Assembly: GCA_049323615.1 (NCBI GenBank)
Contig: JBMOPD010000035.1
Location: 1 to 64,000, forward strand
Length of the DNA: 64,000 bases
Origin: JBMOPD01 sp049323615
Lineage (GTDB): Bacteria > Bacillota > Desulfotomaculia > Desulfotomaculales > Desulfocucumaceae
Reading direction: 5' to 3'
Shown here: positions 8,514 through 16,043 of the stretch, in pieces
Layout of the letters: the number at the start of each line of letters is the position of its first letter
Position numbering within the stretch: position 1 is the first letter of the stretch
Notes under the pieces: generated by a model
What the model was told of the DNA's origin: nothing
What the model saw: the letters and a program-made list of their open reading frames with translations, nothing else
The model's database searches: none
Position numbers and translations under genes: made by a program

Positions 8514-8649
8514 TTTGTCCAGTTGCAAATATCCTCATTTACATCGGTTTTAAGGATCAAACATCCATTAATCCCAATCTTTCTCTGGGAAAGTTTGTTA
8601 TGAAAAAAAACCCGCTTGCTGTCATTTTTTGGTATTGTTAGTTTTTTAA

Positions 8650-9189
8650 TCAGCGGACTTTTGCGCCCAGGACTTCGGTCATCTGCCTGATTGCCCACTG
8701 GTGGGCATCCTGGTCAAAGGAAGCAACTCCGTCCCGGTGCACCACCACGTTATAATCCCTGTTGCACAACTCCTCCACGGTGTACAAAACACATATGTTT
8801 GTACATACACCTACCACCTCAACGGTTTTCGGGTCCAGGTCCCGCAGTATGGTATTGAGATCGGTCCGGAAAAAACCGCTGTACCTGTTTTTGGGGACCC
8901 TGATGGAGAAGGAGTACTCTTCCACCAGGGACTTCAATTCATCTATAATGGAAGACCCCTCGGTGCCGTAAATGCAATGCGGTGGAAACCTTTTAAACTC
9001 AAGATCCTCGGGGTCGTGGGCATCTATAATGAAGATAACCGGCAGTCCCCGCGAAACAAACTCCCGCACCTTCCTTTGTACAAAGGGCACGATTTTTTCG
9101 GCACTTTCTCCGCAGTAGAGGGCGCCGTCCTTCCTGATGAAATCATTCAGCATGTCCACCACCAGCAAGGCGCTCTCAGTCAAAACCAA
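8650..9189 (-). CDS. isochorismatase-family cysteine hydrolase (nicotinamidase-like)
   Basis: This 179-residue protein has the isochorismatase/nicotinamidase fold signature. The catalytic triad can be placed at D12 (LLVVDMLNDF), K100 (RVPKNRYSGFF) and C133 (GVCTNICV). D56, H58 and H71 are suitably placed for the metal site of nicotinamidases. Nicotinamide deamidation for NAD salvage is the most likely activity, but amidases of this superfamily act on many substrates. The start is TTG 9189 behind GGGGAGGCAGGGGA. Its neighbours (DnaD and a HAD hydrolase) do not narrow the substrate. Confidence 0.82.
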   Translation of the reverse strand: MVLTESALLVVDMLNDFIRKDGALYCGESAEKIVPFVQRKVREFVSRGLPVIFIIDAHDPEDLEFKRFPPHCIYGTEGSSIIDELKSLVEEYSFSIRVPKNRYSGFFRTDLNTILRDLDPKTVEVVGVCTNICVLYTVEELCNRDYNVVVHRDGVASFDQDAHQWAIRQMTEVLGAKVR

Positions 9190-9232
9190 TCCCCTGCCTC
9201 CCCTTTAAATTTCAGTTTCGGGCTACATGACC

Positions 9233-9958
9233 TCAAACAGCAACTTTTTTGTTCAGCAGCAGGTCCAAAACCTTTTCCAGAGATTCCGCGGTTACAAATT
9301 CCCCCAGTGGCTCTTCCATCTCATACTGCCAGGTATAGCTGTTGGGAATGAAAATACAGTTGAATCCGGCCAATAGGCCCGGATTGATGTCAGACTTTAT
9401 GCTGTTGCCGATGACCCATGATCTTTGCGCGTCGAGTTTTTGCCAGTGGGCGATCTGTTCATACTGGCACCTGGTTTTGTCTTTCAACACATAAACCCTT
9501 TTAAAATATTTTTTCAAACCGCTGTCGTTTATTCTCTTCCACTGGATTGAAGGGTCACCCTTGGTGGCCAGAAATATATCGTATTCCCCCCGGGCAGACA
9601 ACTCCGCCAGTATTTCGCCGGCGCCCGGCACCGCAACCGGCTTCTGGTCAAAAACCCACCAGCCGATGTCTTCCACCTGCCTGCACGTATCAGGGTCGGG
9701 AGTACTCCGGTTCAGGTCGCAGAAGTGCCGGTAGGTCTGCACCATGGCGCGGGGGAAACATTCCTTTAAAAACCCCCCGCACCTCCTGACGTTTTCTATA
9801 TCCTTTTGATCCAGGGCAGCCAGAACCTCCTCCAGGGGAAAGCCCATTTCAACCATCAGCCGGGCAAACCTCTCCCTGGCAATCTCGAAAAAGACAGTTG
9901 TCTCCACCAGGGTGTCGTCGAAGTCGAATATAATACCCTGCCTCGCCAGCTTTGCCAT
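9233..9958 (-). CDS. HAD-superfamily hydrolase
   Basis: A 241-residue cytosolic HAD phosphatase. Motif I is IIFDFDDTLVE, with nucleophile D12 and acid D14. Motif II is in FLATKGD, a lysine follows in QWKR, and motif IV is GNSIKSDI. The helical cap lies between motifs I and II. I start at ATG 9958 (MAKLARQG) because GGAAGGAAAGG precedes it. An in-frame ATG at 10024 would add 22 residues (including two cysteines) without HAD similarity. Substrate unknown; phosphoglycolate- or nucleotidase-like enzymes are possible. Confidence 0.8.
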   Translation of the reverse strand: MAKLARQGIIFDFDDTLVETTVFFEIARERFARLMVEMGFPLEEVLAALDQKDIENVRRCGGFLKECFPRAMVQTYRHFCDLNRSTPDPDTCRQVEDIGWWVFDQKPVAVPGAGEILAELSARGEYDIFLATKGDPSIQWKRINDSGLKKYFKRVYVLKDKTRCQYEQIAHWQKLDAQRSWVIGNSIKSDINPGLLAGFNCIFIPNSYTWQYEMEEPLGEFVTAESLEKVLDLLLNKKVAV

Positions 9959-10088
9959 GCCGCCTTTCCTTCCCGCACAATTAAAACAATTGGCCAGCCT
10001 GTCGCTGACCATGCTTTTTTTCATAAAGCTATTATAACATTTAGTTCAATGTTACAAAATCATTTATTAAATAATTTCTGCCGGCGGG

Positions 10089-10409
10089 CTACCTGTCCTC
10101 AAAGGTCACCGCCGTGCCGCTGGCGGTAACCATCAGCATGCCCTCCCGGATCACCTCGTAGTCCAGGTCTACACCCACCACCGCTTCGGCGCCCAGCCTT
10201 CTGGCCTGGGCACTCATCTCGTCCATCGCTATCCGGCGGGCCTGGGACAGTTTTTCTTCGTAAGCCCCCGACCTCCCCCCCACAATGTCCGTTATGCTGG
10301 CGAACAGGTCCCTGACTATGTTGGCGCCCATAATGGCCTCGCCGCAGACTACTCCCAGGTAGTTTTTAATGGTTTTTCCCTCCACGTTGGGTGTGGTGGT
10401 AATTAACAC
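10089..10409 (-). CDS. UPF0145 (YbjQ) family protein
   Basis: The 106-residue protein matches the YbjQ/UPF0145 family over its full length: TTPNVEGKTIKNYLGVVCGE at the start, GGRSGAYE near residue 45, and A..LGAEAVVGVDLDYE near 72-85. The family is described as putative heavy-metal-binding and forms pentamers in solved members, but no molecular function is firmly established. It starts at GTG 10409 behind AGGAGGGG and lies 62 bp downstream of gap on the same strand. Confidence 0.85.
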   Translation of the reverse strand: MLITTTPNVEGKTIKNYLGVVCGEAIMGANIVRDLFASITDIVGGRSGAYEEKLSQARRIAMDEMSAQARRLGAEAVVGVDLDYEVIREGMLMVTASGTAVTFEDR

Positions 10410-10471
10410 TGAACATCCCCTCCTTTTACTGCGGAAGCTTAAGGCCCCGGCAGGGTGATACTGATTTTAGT

Positions 10472-11482
10472 CTACAAACCTTTTTCCCTTATGTAAAGAG
10501 CGGTATCCACCACCCGGCTGGAGTATCCCCACTCATTGTCATACCAGGCGATTACTTTGGCCATAATACCGTCGATGACCATGGTGGAAAGCGCGTCCAC
10601 TATGCAGGAGTGGGGGTTTCCGTTGTAATCCCTTGATACCAGGGGCGCCTCGCTGTAGGCCAGGATGCCCTTCAACTCCCCCTGCGCGGCTTCTTTCAGC
10701 GCCGCGTTAATCTCTTCCACCGTCGCTTCGCTGTCCAGCTGCGCCACCAGGTCCACCACCGATACGTTGGGAGTGGGCACCCGCATGGCCATGCCGTGAA
10801 GCTTTCCTTTTAATTCCGGAAGCACCAGGGACACCGCCTTGGCCGCCCCGGTGGTGGTGGGTATTATGGAAAGGGCCGCGGCCCTTGCCCTGCGCAGATC
10901 TTTATGGGGCAGGTCAAGTATTTGCTGGTCATTGGTGTAGGAGTGGACGGTAGTCATCATCCCCCTGACTATGCCGAACCTCCTGTGCAACACCTTGGCC
11001 ATAGGCGCCAGGCAGTTGGTGGTGCACGAAGCGCATGAAATAACCTGGTGCCTGGCAGGATCGTACTTGCCGTTGTTGACGCCCATCACTATGGTGATAT
11101 CGTCATTCTTTGCCGGCGCGGTGATGAGAACTTTTTTGGCGCCGCCGGTCAGGTGTTTTGCCGCCGCCTCCCTTTCCGTAAAGCGTCCCGTGGCCTCCAC
11201 CACCACGTCCACCCCGAGGTCGCGCCAGGGGATTTCCGCGGGATCCTTCCGGGCTAAAACCTGCACTTCATTTTCACCCACCCTGAAGCTGCCGTTTGTG
11301 GCTTCCACCTCGCCACGGCAGATGCCGTGGACGGAATCGTACTTCAACAGGTGGGCAAGGGTTTTGGCGTCGGTCAGGTCGTTTACCGCAACCACCTTGA
11401 TTTTGTCAGGATAATTTAATGTGGCCCTGTATACAGCCCTTCCTATGCGGCCGAATCCGTTAATCCCTACCACTAAGGCCAT
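10472..11482 (-). CDS. gap: glyceraldehyde-3-phosphate dehydrogenase (type I)
   Basis: Reversibly oxidises and phosphorylates glyceraldehyde 3-phosphate to 1,3-bisphosphoglycerate with NAD(P). The 336-residue length is standard. The Rossmann motif INGFGRIGR, the AVNDLTD loop, the active site SCASCTTNC with nucleophile C153, TTVHSYTNDQ, and the WYDNEWGYS signature near the C-terminus are all present. The start is ATG 11482 behind GAGGAG. It stands alone, without pgk or tpi, which suggests separate regulation or a gluconeogenic role. A loose promoter-like pair (TTGCAG and AAAATA, 17-nt spacing) lies upstream. Confidence 0.96.
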   Translation of the reverse strand: MALVVGINGFGRIGRAVYRATLNYPDKIKVVAVNDLTDAKTLAHLLKYDSVHGICRGEVEATNGSFRVGENEVQVLARKDPAEIPWRDLGVDVVVEATGRFTEREAAAKHLTGGAKKVLITAPAKNDDITIVMGVNNGKYDPARHQVISCASCTTNCLAPMAKVLHRRFGIVRGMMTTVHSYTNDQQILDLPHKDLRRARAAALSIIPTTTGAAKAVSLVLPELKGKLHGMAMRVPTPNVSVVDLVAQLDSEATVEEINAALKEAAQGELKGILAYSEAPLVSRDYNGNPHSCIVDALSTMVIDGIMAKVIAWYDNEWGYSSRVVDTALYIREKGL

Positions 11483-11797
11483 ATTGATAATTCACTCCTC
11501 TTCCTGATTGTTCCTTGGTTTTATTTTTAAAGCTGAAAGAGCACCTGCAACAAAATATATGGTTAGTTTATCCCGAATTTCAGTTTAACATTATTAATAC
11601 AAATAGTCTATCAAAATCATTCAAATATCCATTAATTTGGCTGGTTTGCCATGGTGTGGTTTAAAACAAAGCATCCGTAAATGCATTAAGTAAATAATTT
11701 TTCCGTTTTACGCAAAGATTTTAGCGTTAGTCGCTCTAGCTTTTTGTTTTTTAATAAAGTTTAAGCCCCCCTGGGTTTTACCCCCGGAGGGCTTTTT
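11483..11797. other. intergenic region upstream of gap
   Basis: About 315 bp of AT-rich DNA between gap and a small cysteine protein gene. It should hold the gap promoter on the minus strand. I see no ORF. The right end carries a strong GC hairpin with a plus-strand T run (listed separately), which would suit the end of an unrecognised plus-strand transcript. Confidence 0.5.
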
Positions 11798-11799
11798 TT
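11765..11799 (+). terminator. terminator-like hairpin with plus-strand T run
   Basis: GCCCCCCTGGG, loop TTTTA, then CCCCGGAGGGC (11765-11792) can form an 11-position stem with two mismatches, followed on the plus strand by seven Ts. The T run overlaps the TAA stop of the minus-strand gene at 11798. On the minus strand the 3' flank (TTAAACTTTATT) is a poorer U tract. It may act in both directions, but no plus-strand gene is recognised upstream. Confidence 0.55.
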
Positions 11800-12064
11800 A
11801 CCCTGATGCCGACAAGTCGCTGTTCTCAGAGTGTTTTTCCACATTTCCATGGCTTATTTCCATTTCCTTAAAATCGAAGCAAGTTCTTTCAGTTTTTTCT
11901 TTGTACTGTATGATTATTCCCTTGTGGCCCTTCGAGGTGCAGAACTCAAAGATGTATCTTCCGCCCTCTGTAGCATACGGAGCCTGGATGTAGTAGGCAC
12001 ATTTTTCGCACTGGTCGTGTTTTTTTCTGGTATGAACAGCGTTGAATTTCAATCTTTTCATCAA
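11798..12064 (-). CDS. small cysteine-containing protein, unknown function
   Basis: An 88-residue polypeptide not recognised as a named family. Cysteines at about 19, 22, 42 and 62 (CEKC, FC, TC) could bind zinc or an Fe-S cluster. The rest is rich in Lys, Tyr and Phe, and the last 20 residues are polar. The ribosome-binding site AAGGAGG lies 7 nt from the TTG start (12064) and 10 nt from the ATG that follows, which supports real translation. A hairpin follows directly after the stop. Confidence 0.55.
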   Translation of the reverse strand: MMKRLKFNAVHTRKKHDQCEKCAYYIQAPYATEGGRYIFEFCTSKGHKGIIIQYKEKTERTCFDFKEMEISHGNVEKHSENSDLSASG

Positions 12065-12340
12065 GGAAATTCCTCCTTGTTTGTGTTATATTTCACATGT
12101 CCCGGTAAAAAAATTTGTTTTTATTTATTTACAAACCCGGCCTGCTAACACCGTTAAGCGCAGTTTACACATGTATATTCACCTTAATTATATGATAATT
12201 GCAATTGAAAAGATATAGCTTTTTTTACTCTCCGTCCTTCTCTGTCACTACGCCTTGATATGCGCCGCCTGTACATTCCCAGCAAAAAAATTAACATTGT
12301 CACCACATCCCTTTGGCTTAATGTGAATGTACTATCAATA

Positions 12341-12853
12341 CTAGAGGAACTGTGTAATTTCTCTTATCTCCCGCCGCCCCGGCCTGCCCCTGCCTTCATC
12401 GTCGGGGTAGCCTACCGGTATTATCGCCACCGGCCTTCTGTAAGGCGGCATCTTCAGATAATCCCGCACCTTTTCCTCGTCGAAAGCGCCTACCCAGCAG
12501 CCGCCCAGGCCCAGTCCAACCGCCGCCAGCAGTATGTTTTGAACAGCCGCCGCCGTATCCTGGATGCTGTACAGGTCTTTCCCCCGGCCGCCGTAAACTT
12601 TGGCGGAACGTTCGGGTTCGGCGCAAACCACGAAACAAAGGGGCGCCCGGGCCACAAACCTCTGGTTCAGGGCAAAGGAAGACAGGGCCTCCCGGTGTTC
12701 CCGGCCCCGCACCACGTAAAAGAACCACGGCTGCAAGTTGCCCGCCGTAGGCGCCCACCTGGCGGCCTCAAGCATTGCCTGCACCATCTCCTCCGGAATG
12801 TCCCGGGGCTTGAACCTCCTTACCGAATACCGGCCTTTAATCACTTCCAGCAT
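12341..12853 (-). CDS. nitroreductase-family FMN oxidoreductase
   Basis: A 170-residue nitroreductase-fold protein, predicted to bind FMN as a dimer and use NAD(P)H. The family signature is clear: the N-terminal IKGRYSVRRFKPRDIPEE, AARWAPTAGNLQPWFF near residues 28-43, and the C-terminal GLGGCWVGAFDEEKVR with a following VAIIPVGYP. I start at ATG 12853 behind GGGGGGA rather than at the longer frame (12985), because homology starts there. It overlaps the upstream yaiI-type gene by 17 bp. Physiological substrate unknown. Confidence 0.88.
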   Translation of the reverse strand: MLEVIKGRYSVRRFKPRDIPEEMVQAMLEAARWAPTAGNLQPWFFYVVRGREHREALSSFALNQRFVARAPLCFVVCAEPERSAKVYGGRGKDLYSIQDTAAAVQNILLAAVGLGLGGCWVGAFDEEKVRDYLKMPPYRRPVAIIPVGYPDDEGRGRPGRREIREITQFL

Positions 12854-13292
12854 TGGTATTCCCCCCGAACAGAATTTTATAAAGATTAATTCGGAAATCA
12901 ATGTTCTCTTTCTCTGTCCTTTTGGCCGGCCCCCTGGTCCTCCCGCCCGCCCTCCTGAATTTGGACTTGATCTCCCTTTCTTCAAGCAAAAAATCTATGG
13001 TTTCGGGCCGGAACACTTTCCCCCACGGAGAAATGGCGGCCGCCCCCCTGGCCAGCACCACCGCCGCCAGGCCGAAGTCCTGAGTGACCACCACATCTCC
13101 CCTGGAGGCAATGTTTAATATTTTCAGGTCGGTTTCCTGGGGGCCGCTTCCCACTGTTACGTGGTTCCCGGATTCAATGCGGTGATTGAAGCTGGCCACG
13201 GTCCACAGTTCCGCCCCGAACCGGCCGGCGGCCTCCCGGCATATTTCCATGACCTTCCTCGGCGCGGCGTCAGCGTCTACGATTATCTTCAA
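12837..13292 (-). CDS. YaiI/YqxD (UPF0178, DUF188) family protein
   Basis: A 151-residue protein of the conserved YaiI/YqxD family. It shows the N-terminal IIVDADAAPRKVMEICREAA motif, GDVVVTQDFGLAAVVLARGA near residues 65-84 and the basic C-terminal RAGGRTRGPAKR segment. The conserved aspartates and PIN-like pattern suggest a nuclease-related fold, but no activity is established. TTG start at 13292. It overlaps the nitroreductase gene, so the two are probably cotranscribed. Confidence 0.85.
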   Translation of the reverse strand: MKIIVDADAAPRKVMEICREAAGRFGAELWTVASFNHRIESGNHVTVGSGPQETDLKILNIASRGDVVVTQDFGLAAVVLARGAAAISPWGKVFRPETIDFLLEEREIKSKFRRAGGRTRGPAKRTEKENIDFRINLYKILFGGNTNAGSD

Positions 13293-13386
13293 ACCAGCTC
13301 AGCTCCCGTTTTGCCTTGCGGCCTGTTAAAATTATCCGCCGGGCAGGGATGAGATTATTTTCCGGAGAATAATAAATGTGTTTCGG

Positions 13387-13551
13387 TTATTTGCGTTCGG
13401 AAGCCCAATCTCCCATTTTTGATTTCAGGTCGGCCAGCTCTTCCTCCAGTTCCTCCAGTTCCTCAAGCATCTGTGGCTTGACGGAATGGGCGGGCAGCCT
13501 TTTTTTAAGGTCGTTTATCCTTTTCTCCAGTTCTTCTATTCTTGATGACAA
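13387..13551 (-). CDS. small coiled-coil protein
   Basis: A 54-residue, highly charged protein. The frame extends to 13668, but GGAGGT lies 9 nt before a TTG at 13551 and the coiled-coil heptads start right after it (SSRIEELEKRINDLKKRL, then LEELEELEEELADLKSKM). A Pro-containing break separates the two helices, so a helical hairpin is likely. No family recognised. It is divergent from the HAD gene at 13621, and the 69 bp between the two starts should hold both promoters. Confidence 0.55.
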   Translation of the reverse strand: MSSRIEELEKRINDLKKRLPAHSVKPQMLEELEELEEELADLKSKMGDWASERK

Positions 13552-13620
13552 TACATATACACCTCCATCGGTTACTATTATTATAGTGCTCAATTTAATT
13601 TTAGTTAAGGGGGCGGTAAA

Positions 13621-14091
13621 ATGATCAGTGTGGAAATCCCCGGCCTGGGCCAGATGAACCTTAAGCATATTGTGCTGGACTTTAACGGTACCATGGCCAC
13701 CGACGGCGTCCTCATACCCGGTGTCCAGGAAAGGCTAAACCAGCTTGCGTCCGAACTGGAAGTGCACATTCTTACCGCCGACACCTTCGGCACGGTCAGA
13801 GACGCCTGCCGGATGATAAACGGAACCGTGACCGTCCTTGGGCAGGGAATCGGGGCCCCGGAAAAGGAAAGTTTCGTGCGCCGGCTGGGGGATCAAAATG
13901 TGGTGGCGGTGGGAAACGGCATGAATGACCGCCTGATGCTCAAAACGGCCGCCCTGGGCATACTGGTGCTTGGGAACGAGGGGGCCTGCAGCCAGGCCAT
14001 AACAGCCGCCGACATCATGGTGGGAAACATCCTGGACGGCCTTGACCTGCTGCTCAATCCGAAAAGAATCGTAGCTACACTCCGGTCGTAA
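13621..14091 (+). CDS. HAD protein related to soluble P-type ATPase domains
   Basis: A 156-residue HAD-fold protein resembling the isolated phosphorylation domain of P-type ATPases (the 'soluble P-type ATPase' group). Motif I is HIVLDFNGTMA, with D20 as nucleophile and Asn at 22 where most HAD phosphatases have Asp, which is usual in this group. LTADTFG supplies motif II, and VAVGNGMNDRLML supplies motif IV. No transmembrane segments or metal-binding domain are present. ATG start behind TAAGGGGGCGG. Role unknown. Confidence 0.8.
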   Translation: MISVEIPGLGQMNLKHIVLDFNGTMATDGVLIPGVQERLNQLASELEVHILTADTFGTVRDACRMINGTVTVLGQGIGAPEKESFVRRLGDQNVVAVGNGMNDRLMLKTAALGILVLGNEGACSQAITAADIMVGNILDGLDLLLNPKRIVATLRS

Positions 14092-14108
14092 GTCGGGGGG
14101 GTCAGGTT

Positions 14109-14276
14109 TTGAGCAGGGGATTTTTGCCCATGATGGTCACCGTTGTCACGGCTGTGGGGGTCTATTACCTGTGGTCGGTGGTACTGCAGAAAAACGACAG
14201 CGCCGGCACGGCCCTGGGGATAGCCACGGCGGTACTGGTGTCGGCCTTTTTTGCCAGGCTGAAAAGAAGGAAATAA
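14109..14276 (+). CDS. small two-helix membrane protein
   Basis: A 55-residue hydrophobic protein between the HAD gene and murI. The first membrane helix is VTVVTAVGVYYLWSVVL (about residues 10-26). A short polar linker with Lys/Asn/Asp follows. The second helix is ALGIATAVLVSAFFA (about 35-49), with a basic end (RLKRRK) that should be cytoplasmic. The start is TTG 14109 behind GGGGGGTCAGG. Spacing to both neighbours is short, so it is probably in one transcript with them. No family recognised. Confidence 0.55.
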   Translation: MSRGFLPMMVTVVTAVGVYYLWSVVLQKNDSAGTALGIATAVLVSAFFARLKRRK

Positions 14277-14307
14277 TAATTCGTATAAGCGTGTAGAGGT
14301 GTTAATC

Positions 14308-15102
14308 TTGGCGGATCCCGGGCCCATAGGAGTTTTCGACTCGGGGGTGGGCGGCCTGTCGGTCCTGAAGGAAATCAGGCGGCTTTTACCCCATGAGGAC
14401 ATTGTCTATTACGCCGACTCGGCATACTGCCCTTACGGGGTCAGGCCCCCCGCCGAAATAGTGTCCCGGTCCGTTAAAATATGCGACTTTTTGCTGGGCC
14501 TGGGGGCAAAGGCGCTGGTGGTGGCCTGCAACACCGCTTCGGTGGCCGGGTTGGACATATACCGGCAGAAATACAGGGTGCCTATCGTGGGCATGGAACC
14601 GGCGGTCAAGCCCGCCACCGCCGCCACCAGAAACGGCAGGGTGGGGGTGCTGGCCACCGGCGTGACCCTGTCGGGGGACCGTTTTTCATCCCTGCTGGAA
14701 AGATATCAAAACGGGGCGGAGGTTTTTTCACAGCCCTGCCCGGGCCTGGTGGAGGTAGTGGAAAGCGGGAGGCACGGCAGTCCCGAAGCGGTAAATCTGC
14801 TGAAGAGATATTTAGCCCCGCTGCTGGACAGGGGCGTGGACACCATTGTCCTGGGCTGCACCCACTACCCCTTTCTAAAGGACCCGGTCCGGTCCATTGC
14901 CGGGCCGCGGATTACCGTGATTGACACCGGGGAGGCCGTGGCCCGCCAGGTGTCAAGGGTCCTGGAGGCAAACGGCCTGCTAAGCCCCGTTGCCAAAAAG
15001 GGACGCGAAATCTTCCACACCAGTGGCAGCCCCCGCGAGGTCGGCGAAGTAATAAAAAAATTGTGGGGCGGCCACCCGGAAGTGAAGCACACCCCACTGT
15101 AA
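14308..15102 (+). CDS. murI: glutamate racemase
   Basis: Interconverts L- and D-glutamate for peptidoglycan, cofactor-independently, using two cysteines. The 264-residue protein has the IGVFDSGVGGLSVL N-terminus with D11, catalytic C74 in VVACNTAS and C184 in LGCTHYPFL. I use TTG 14308 behind AGAGGTG with 6-nt spacing, since a GTG at 14299 would overlap the ribosome-binding site. Its 3' end faces the Hdr cluster, with a REP-like repeat pair between. Confidence 0.95.
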   Translation: MADPGPIGVFDSGVGGLSVLKEIRRLLPHEDIVYYADSAYCPYGVRPPAEIVSRSVKICDFLLGLGAKALVVACNTASVAGLDIYRQKYRVPIVGMEPAVKPATAATRNGRVGVLATGVTLSGDRFSSLLERYQNGAEVFSQPCPGLVEVVESGRHGSPEAVNLLKRYLAPLLDRGVDTIVLGCTHYPFLKDPVRSIAGPRITVIDTGEAVARQVSRVLEANGLLSPVAKKGREIFHTSGSPREVGEVIKKLWGGHPEVKHTPL

Positions 15103-15132
15103 TAGCTGTCGGCAGTCAGCTCTTTTTACATT

Positions 15133-15216
15133 CACATTGGGGACGGTTCTGAATGTGAATTTAAAACAAATTATCACATTGGGGACGGTTCTGAATGTGA
15201 ATTTAAAACAAATTAT
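15133..15216. repeat. two tandem copies of a 42-bp REP-like palindromic unit
   Basis: Copies at 15133-15174 and 15175-15216 are identical. Each contains TTCACATT and AATGTGAA (directly or with the preceding bases), able to pair around GGGGACGGTTCTG, followed by an A-rich tail. Elements with a GGGGACGGTTC core are often associated with REP-type tyrosine transposases; none is seen in this window. The second copy supplies the hdrB stop codon (15213-15215). Confidence 0.8.
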
Positions 15217-16043
15217 ATCAGCGCTTTCGGGTCGTTGAGGTGTTTGGCCAGCCAGCCCTCTGCCCCGGGCAGCCCCATGGCGATGCCCATCAGTTCCGTG
15301 AAATAGAAGGAAGGTAACTTTTCCCCACCTTTCTGCCGCATTTCCAGGTTGCTCTGGCACAGGGGGCAGGCCGTCACCAGGGCCCCGGCCCCGGCCGCCC
15401 GGGCGGCTCCCGCCAGCCGTCCCACCAGGCCCTCCACCACCTCTGACCTGGTCAGGGAAAGGCCGGCCCCGCAGCACTCGGTTTTATACGACCACTGCTT
15501 TACCTCGGCCCCCAGGGCTTCCATCAGCCGGTCGAGCATCTCCGGGTTCTCCACCCGGTCAAAGCCCCTTACCTCCGGCGGCCTCACCATCAGGCAGCCG
15601 TAGTAGCAGGCAACCTTTAAGCCCTTCAGGGGCCTGGTCACTTTTTCCTTTATCCTGTCCAGGCCGGCCCTGGCCACAACGGCCTCCAGCAGTGAGATTA
15701 CAGCCACCTGGCCGGTGTACTTGAACTCCACCAGGTCTTCCAGCTCTTCTTTGGTTTCCCCGCCCTGCCGGAGGAGGTGGTCGGCCTTGCGCAGGCGGGC
15801 GAAACAGGCCGCGCAGGGAATGGCCACGTCCAGCCCGGACTTCTGGGCCAGGGCGATATTCCTGGCGGCCAGGGCGGCGGCCAGTGTGTGATTCAGGTTG
15901 TGGGCCGATGTGGACCCGCAGCAGTTCCAGTCTTCCAGTTCTTCCAGCTGGAGCCCCAGTTCCCGGCAGACCGCCCTGGACGACTGGTCGTATTCCCTGG
16001 CCGTGGCCTCCAGGGAACATCCCGGATAGTAAGCCAGCTTCAT
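15213..16043 (-). CDS. hdrB: heterodisulfide reductase subunit B-like (HdrB)
   Basis: HdrB carries noncubane [4Fe-4S] chemistry in two CCG domains and, in methanogens, reduces the CoM-CoB disulfide. In bacteria without that substrate the acceptor is unknown. The 276-residue protein has the YYPGCSLEATAREYD N-terminus, a first CCG domain (C-C-G at DWNCCGSTSAH, then CAACFAR) and a second one (CYYGCL, TECCGAGLSLTR, then CPLCQSNLE). It overlaps hdrC by 4 bp. The C-terminus ends in the REP-like repeat, so the last few residues may be altered compared with relatives. Confidence 0.93.
   Translation of the reverse strand: MKLAYYPGCSLEATAREYDQSSRAVCRELGLQLEELEDWNCCGSTSAHNLNHTLAAALAARNIALAQKSGLDVAIPCAACFARLRKADHLLRQGGETKEELEDLVEFKYTGQVAVISLLEAVVARAGLDRIKEKVTRPLKGLKVACYYGCLMVRPPEVRGFDRVENPEMLDRLMEALGAEVKQWSYKTECCGAGLSLTRSEVVEGLVGRLAGAARAAGAGALVTACPLCQSNLEMRQKGGEKLPSFYFTELMGIAMGLPGAEGWLAKHLNDPKALI

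Noticed and set aside
11690..11760. Cyclic di-GMP (GEMM) riboswitch suggested by ACGCAAAG on the plus strand
   Set aside because: The other conserved helices and the first conserved box are missing, and no plus-strand gene follows.
12260..12889. 209-codon plus-strand ORF opposite the nitroreductase gene
   Set aside because: It is the antisense shadow of a clear nitroreductase; its translation is rich in Pro/Arg/His, as expected from opposite-strand GC-rich codons.
15133..15216. CRISPR-like or phage attachment repeat
   Set aside because: Only two directly abutting copies without a spacer. The internal palindrome fits a REP-like element better.
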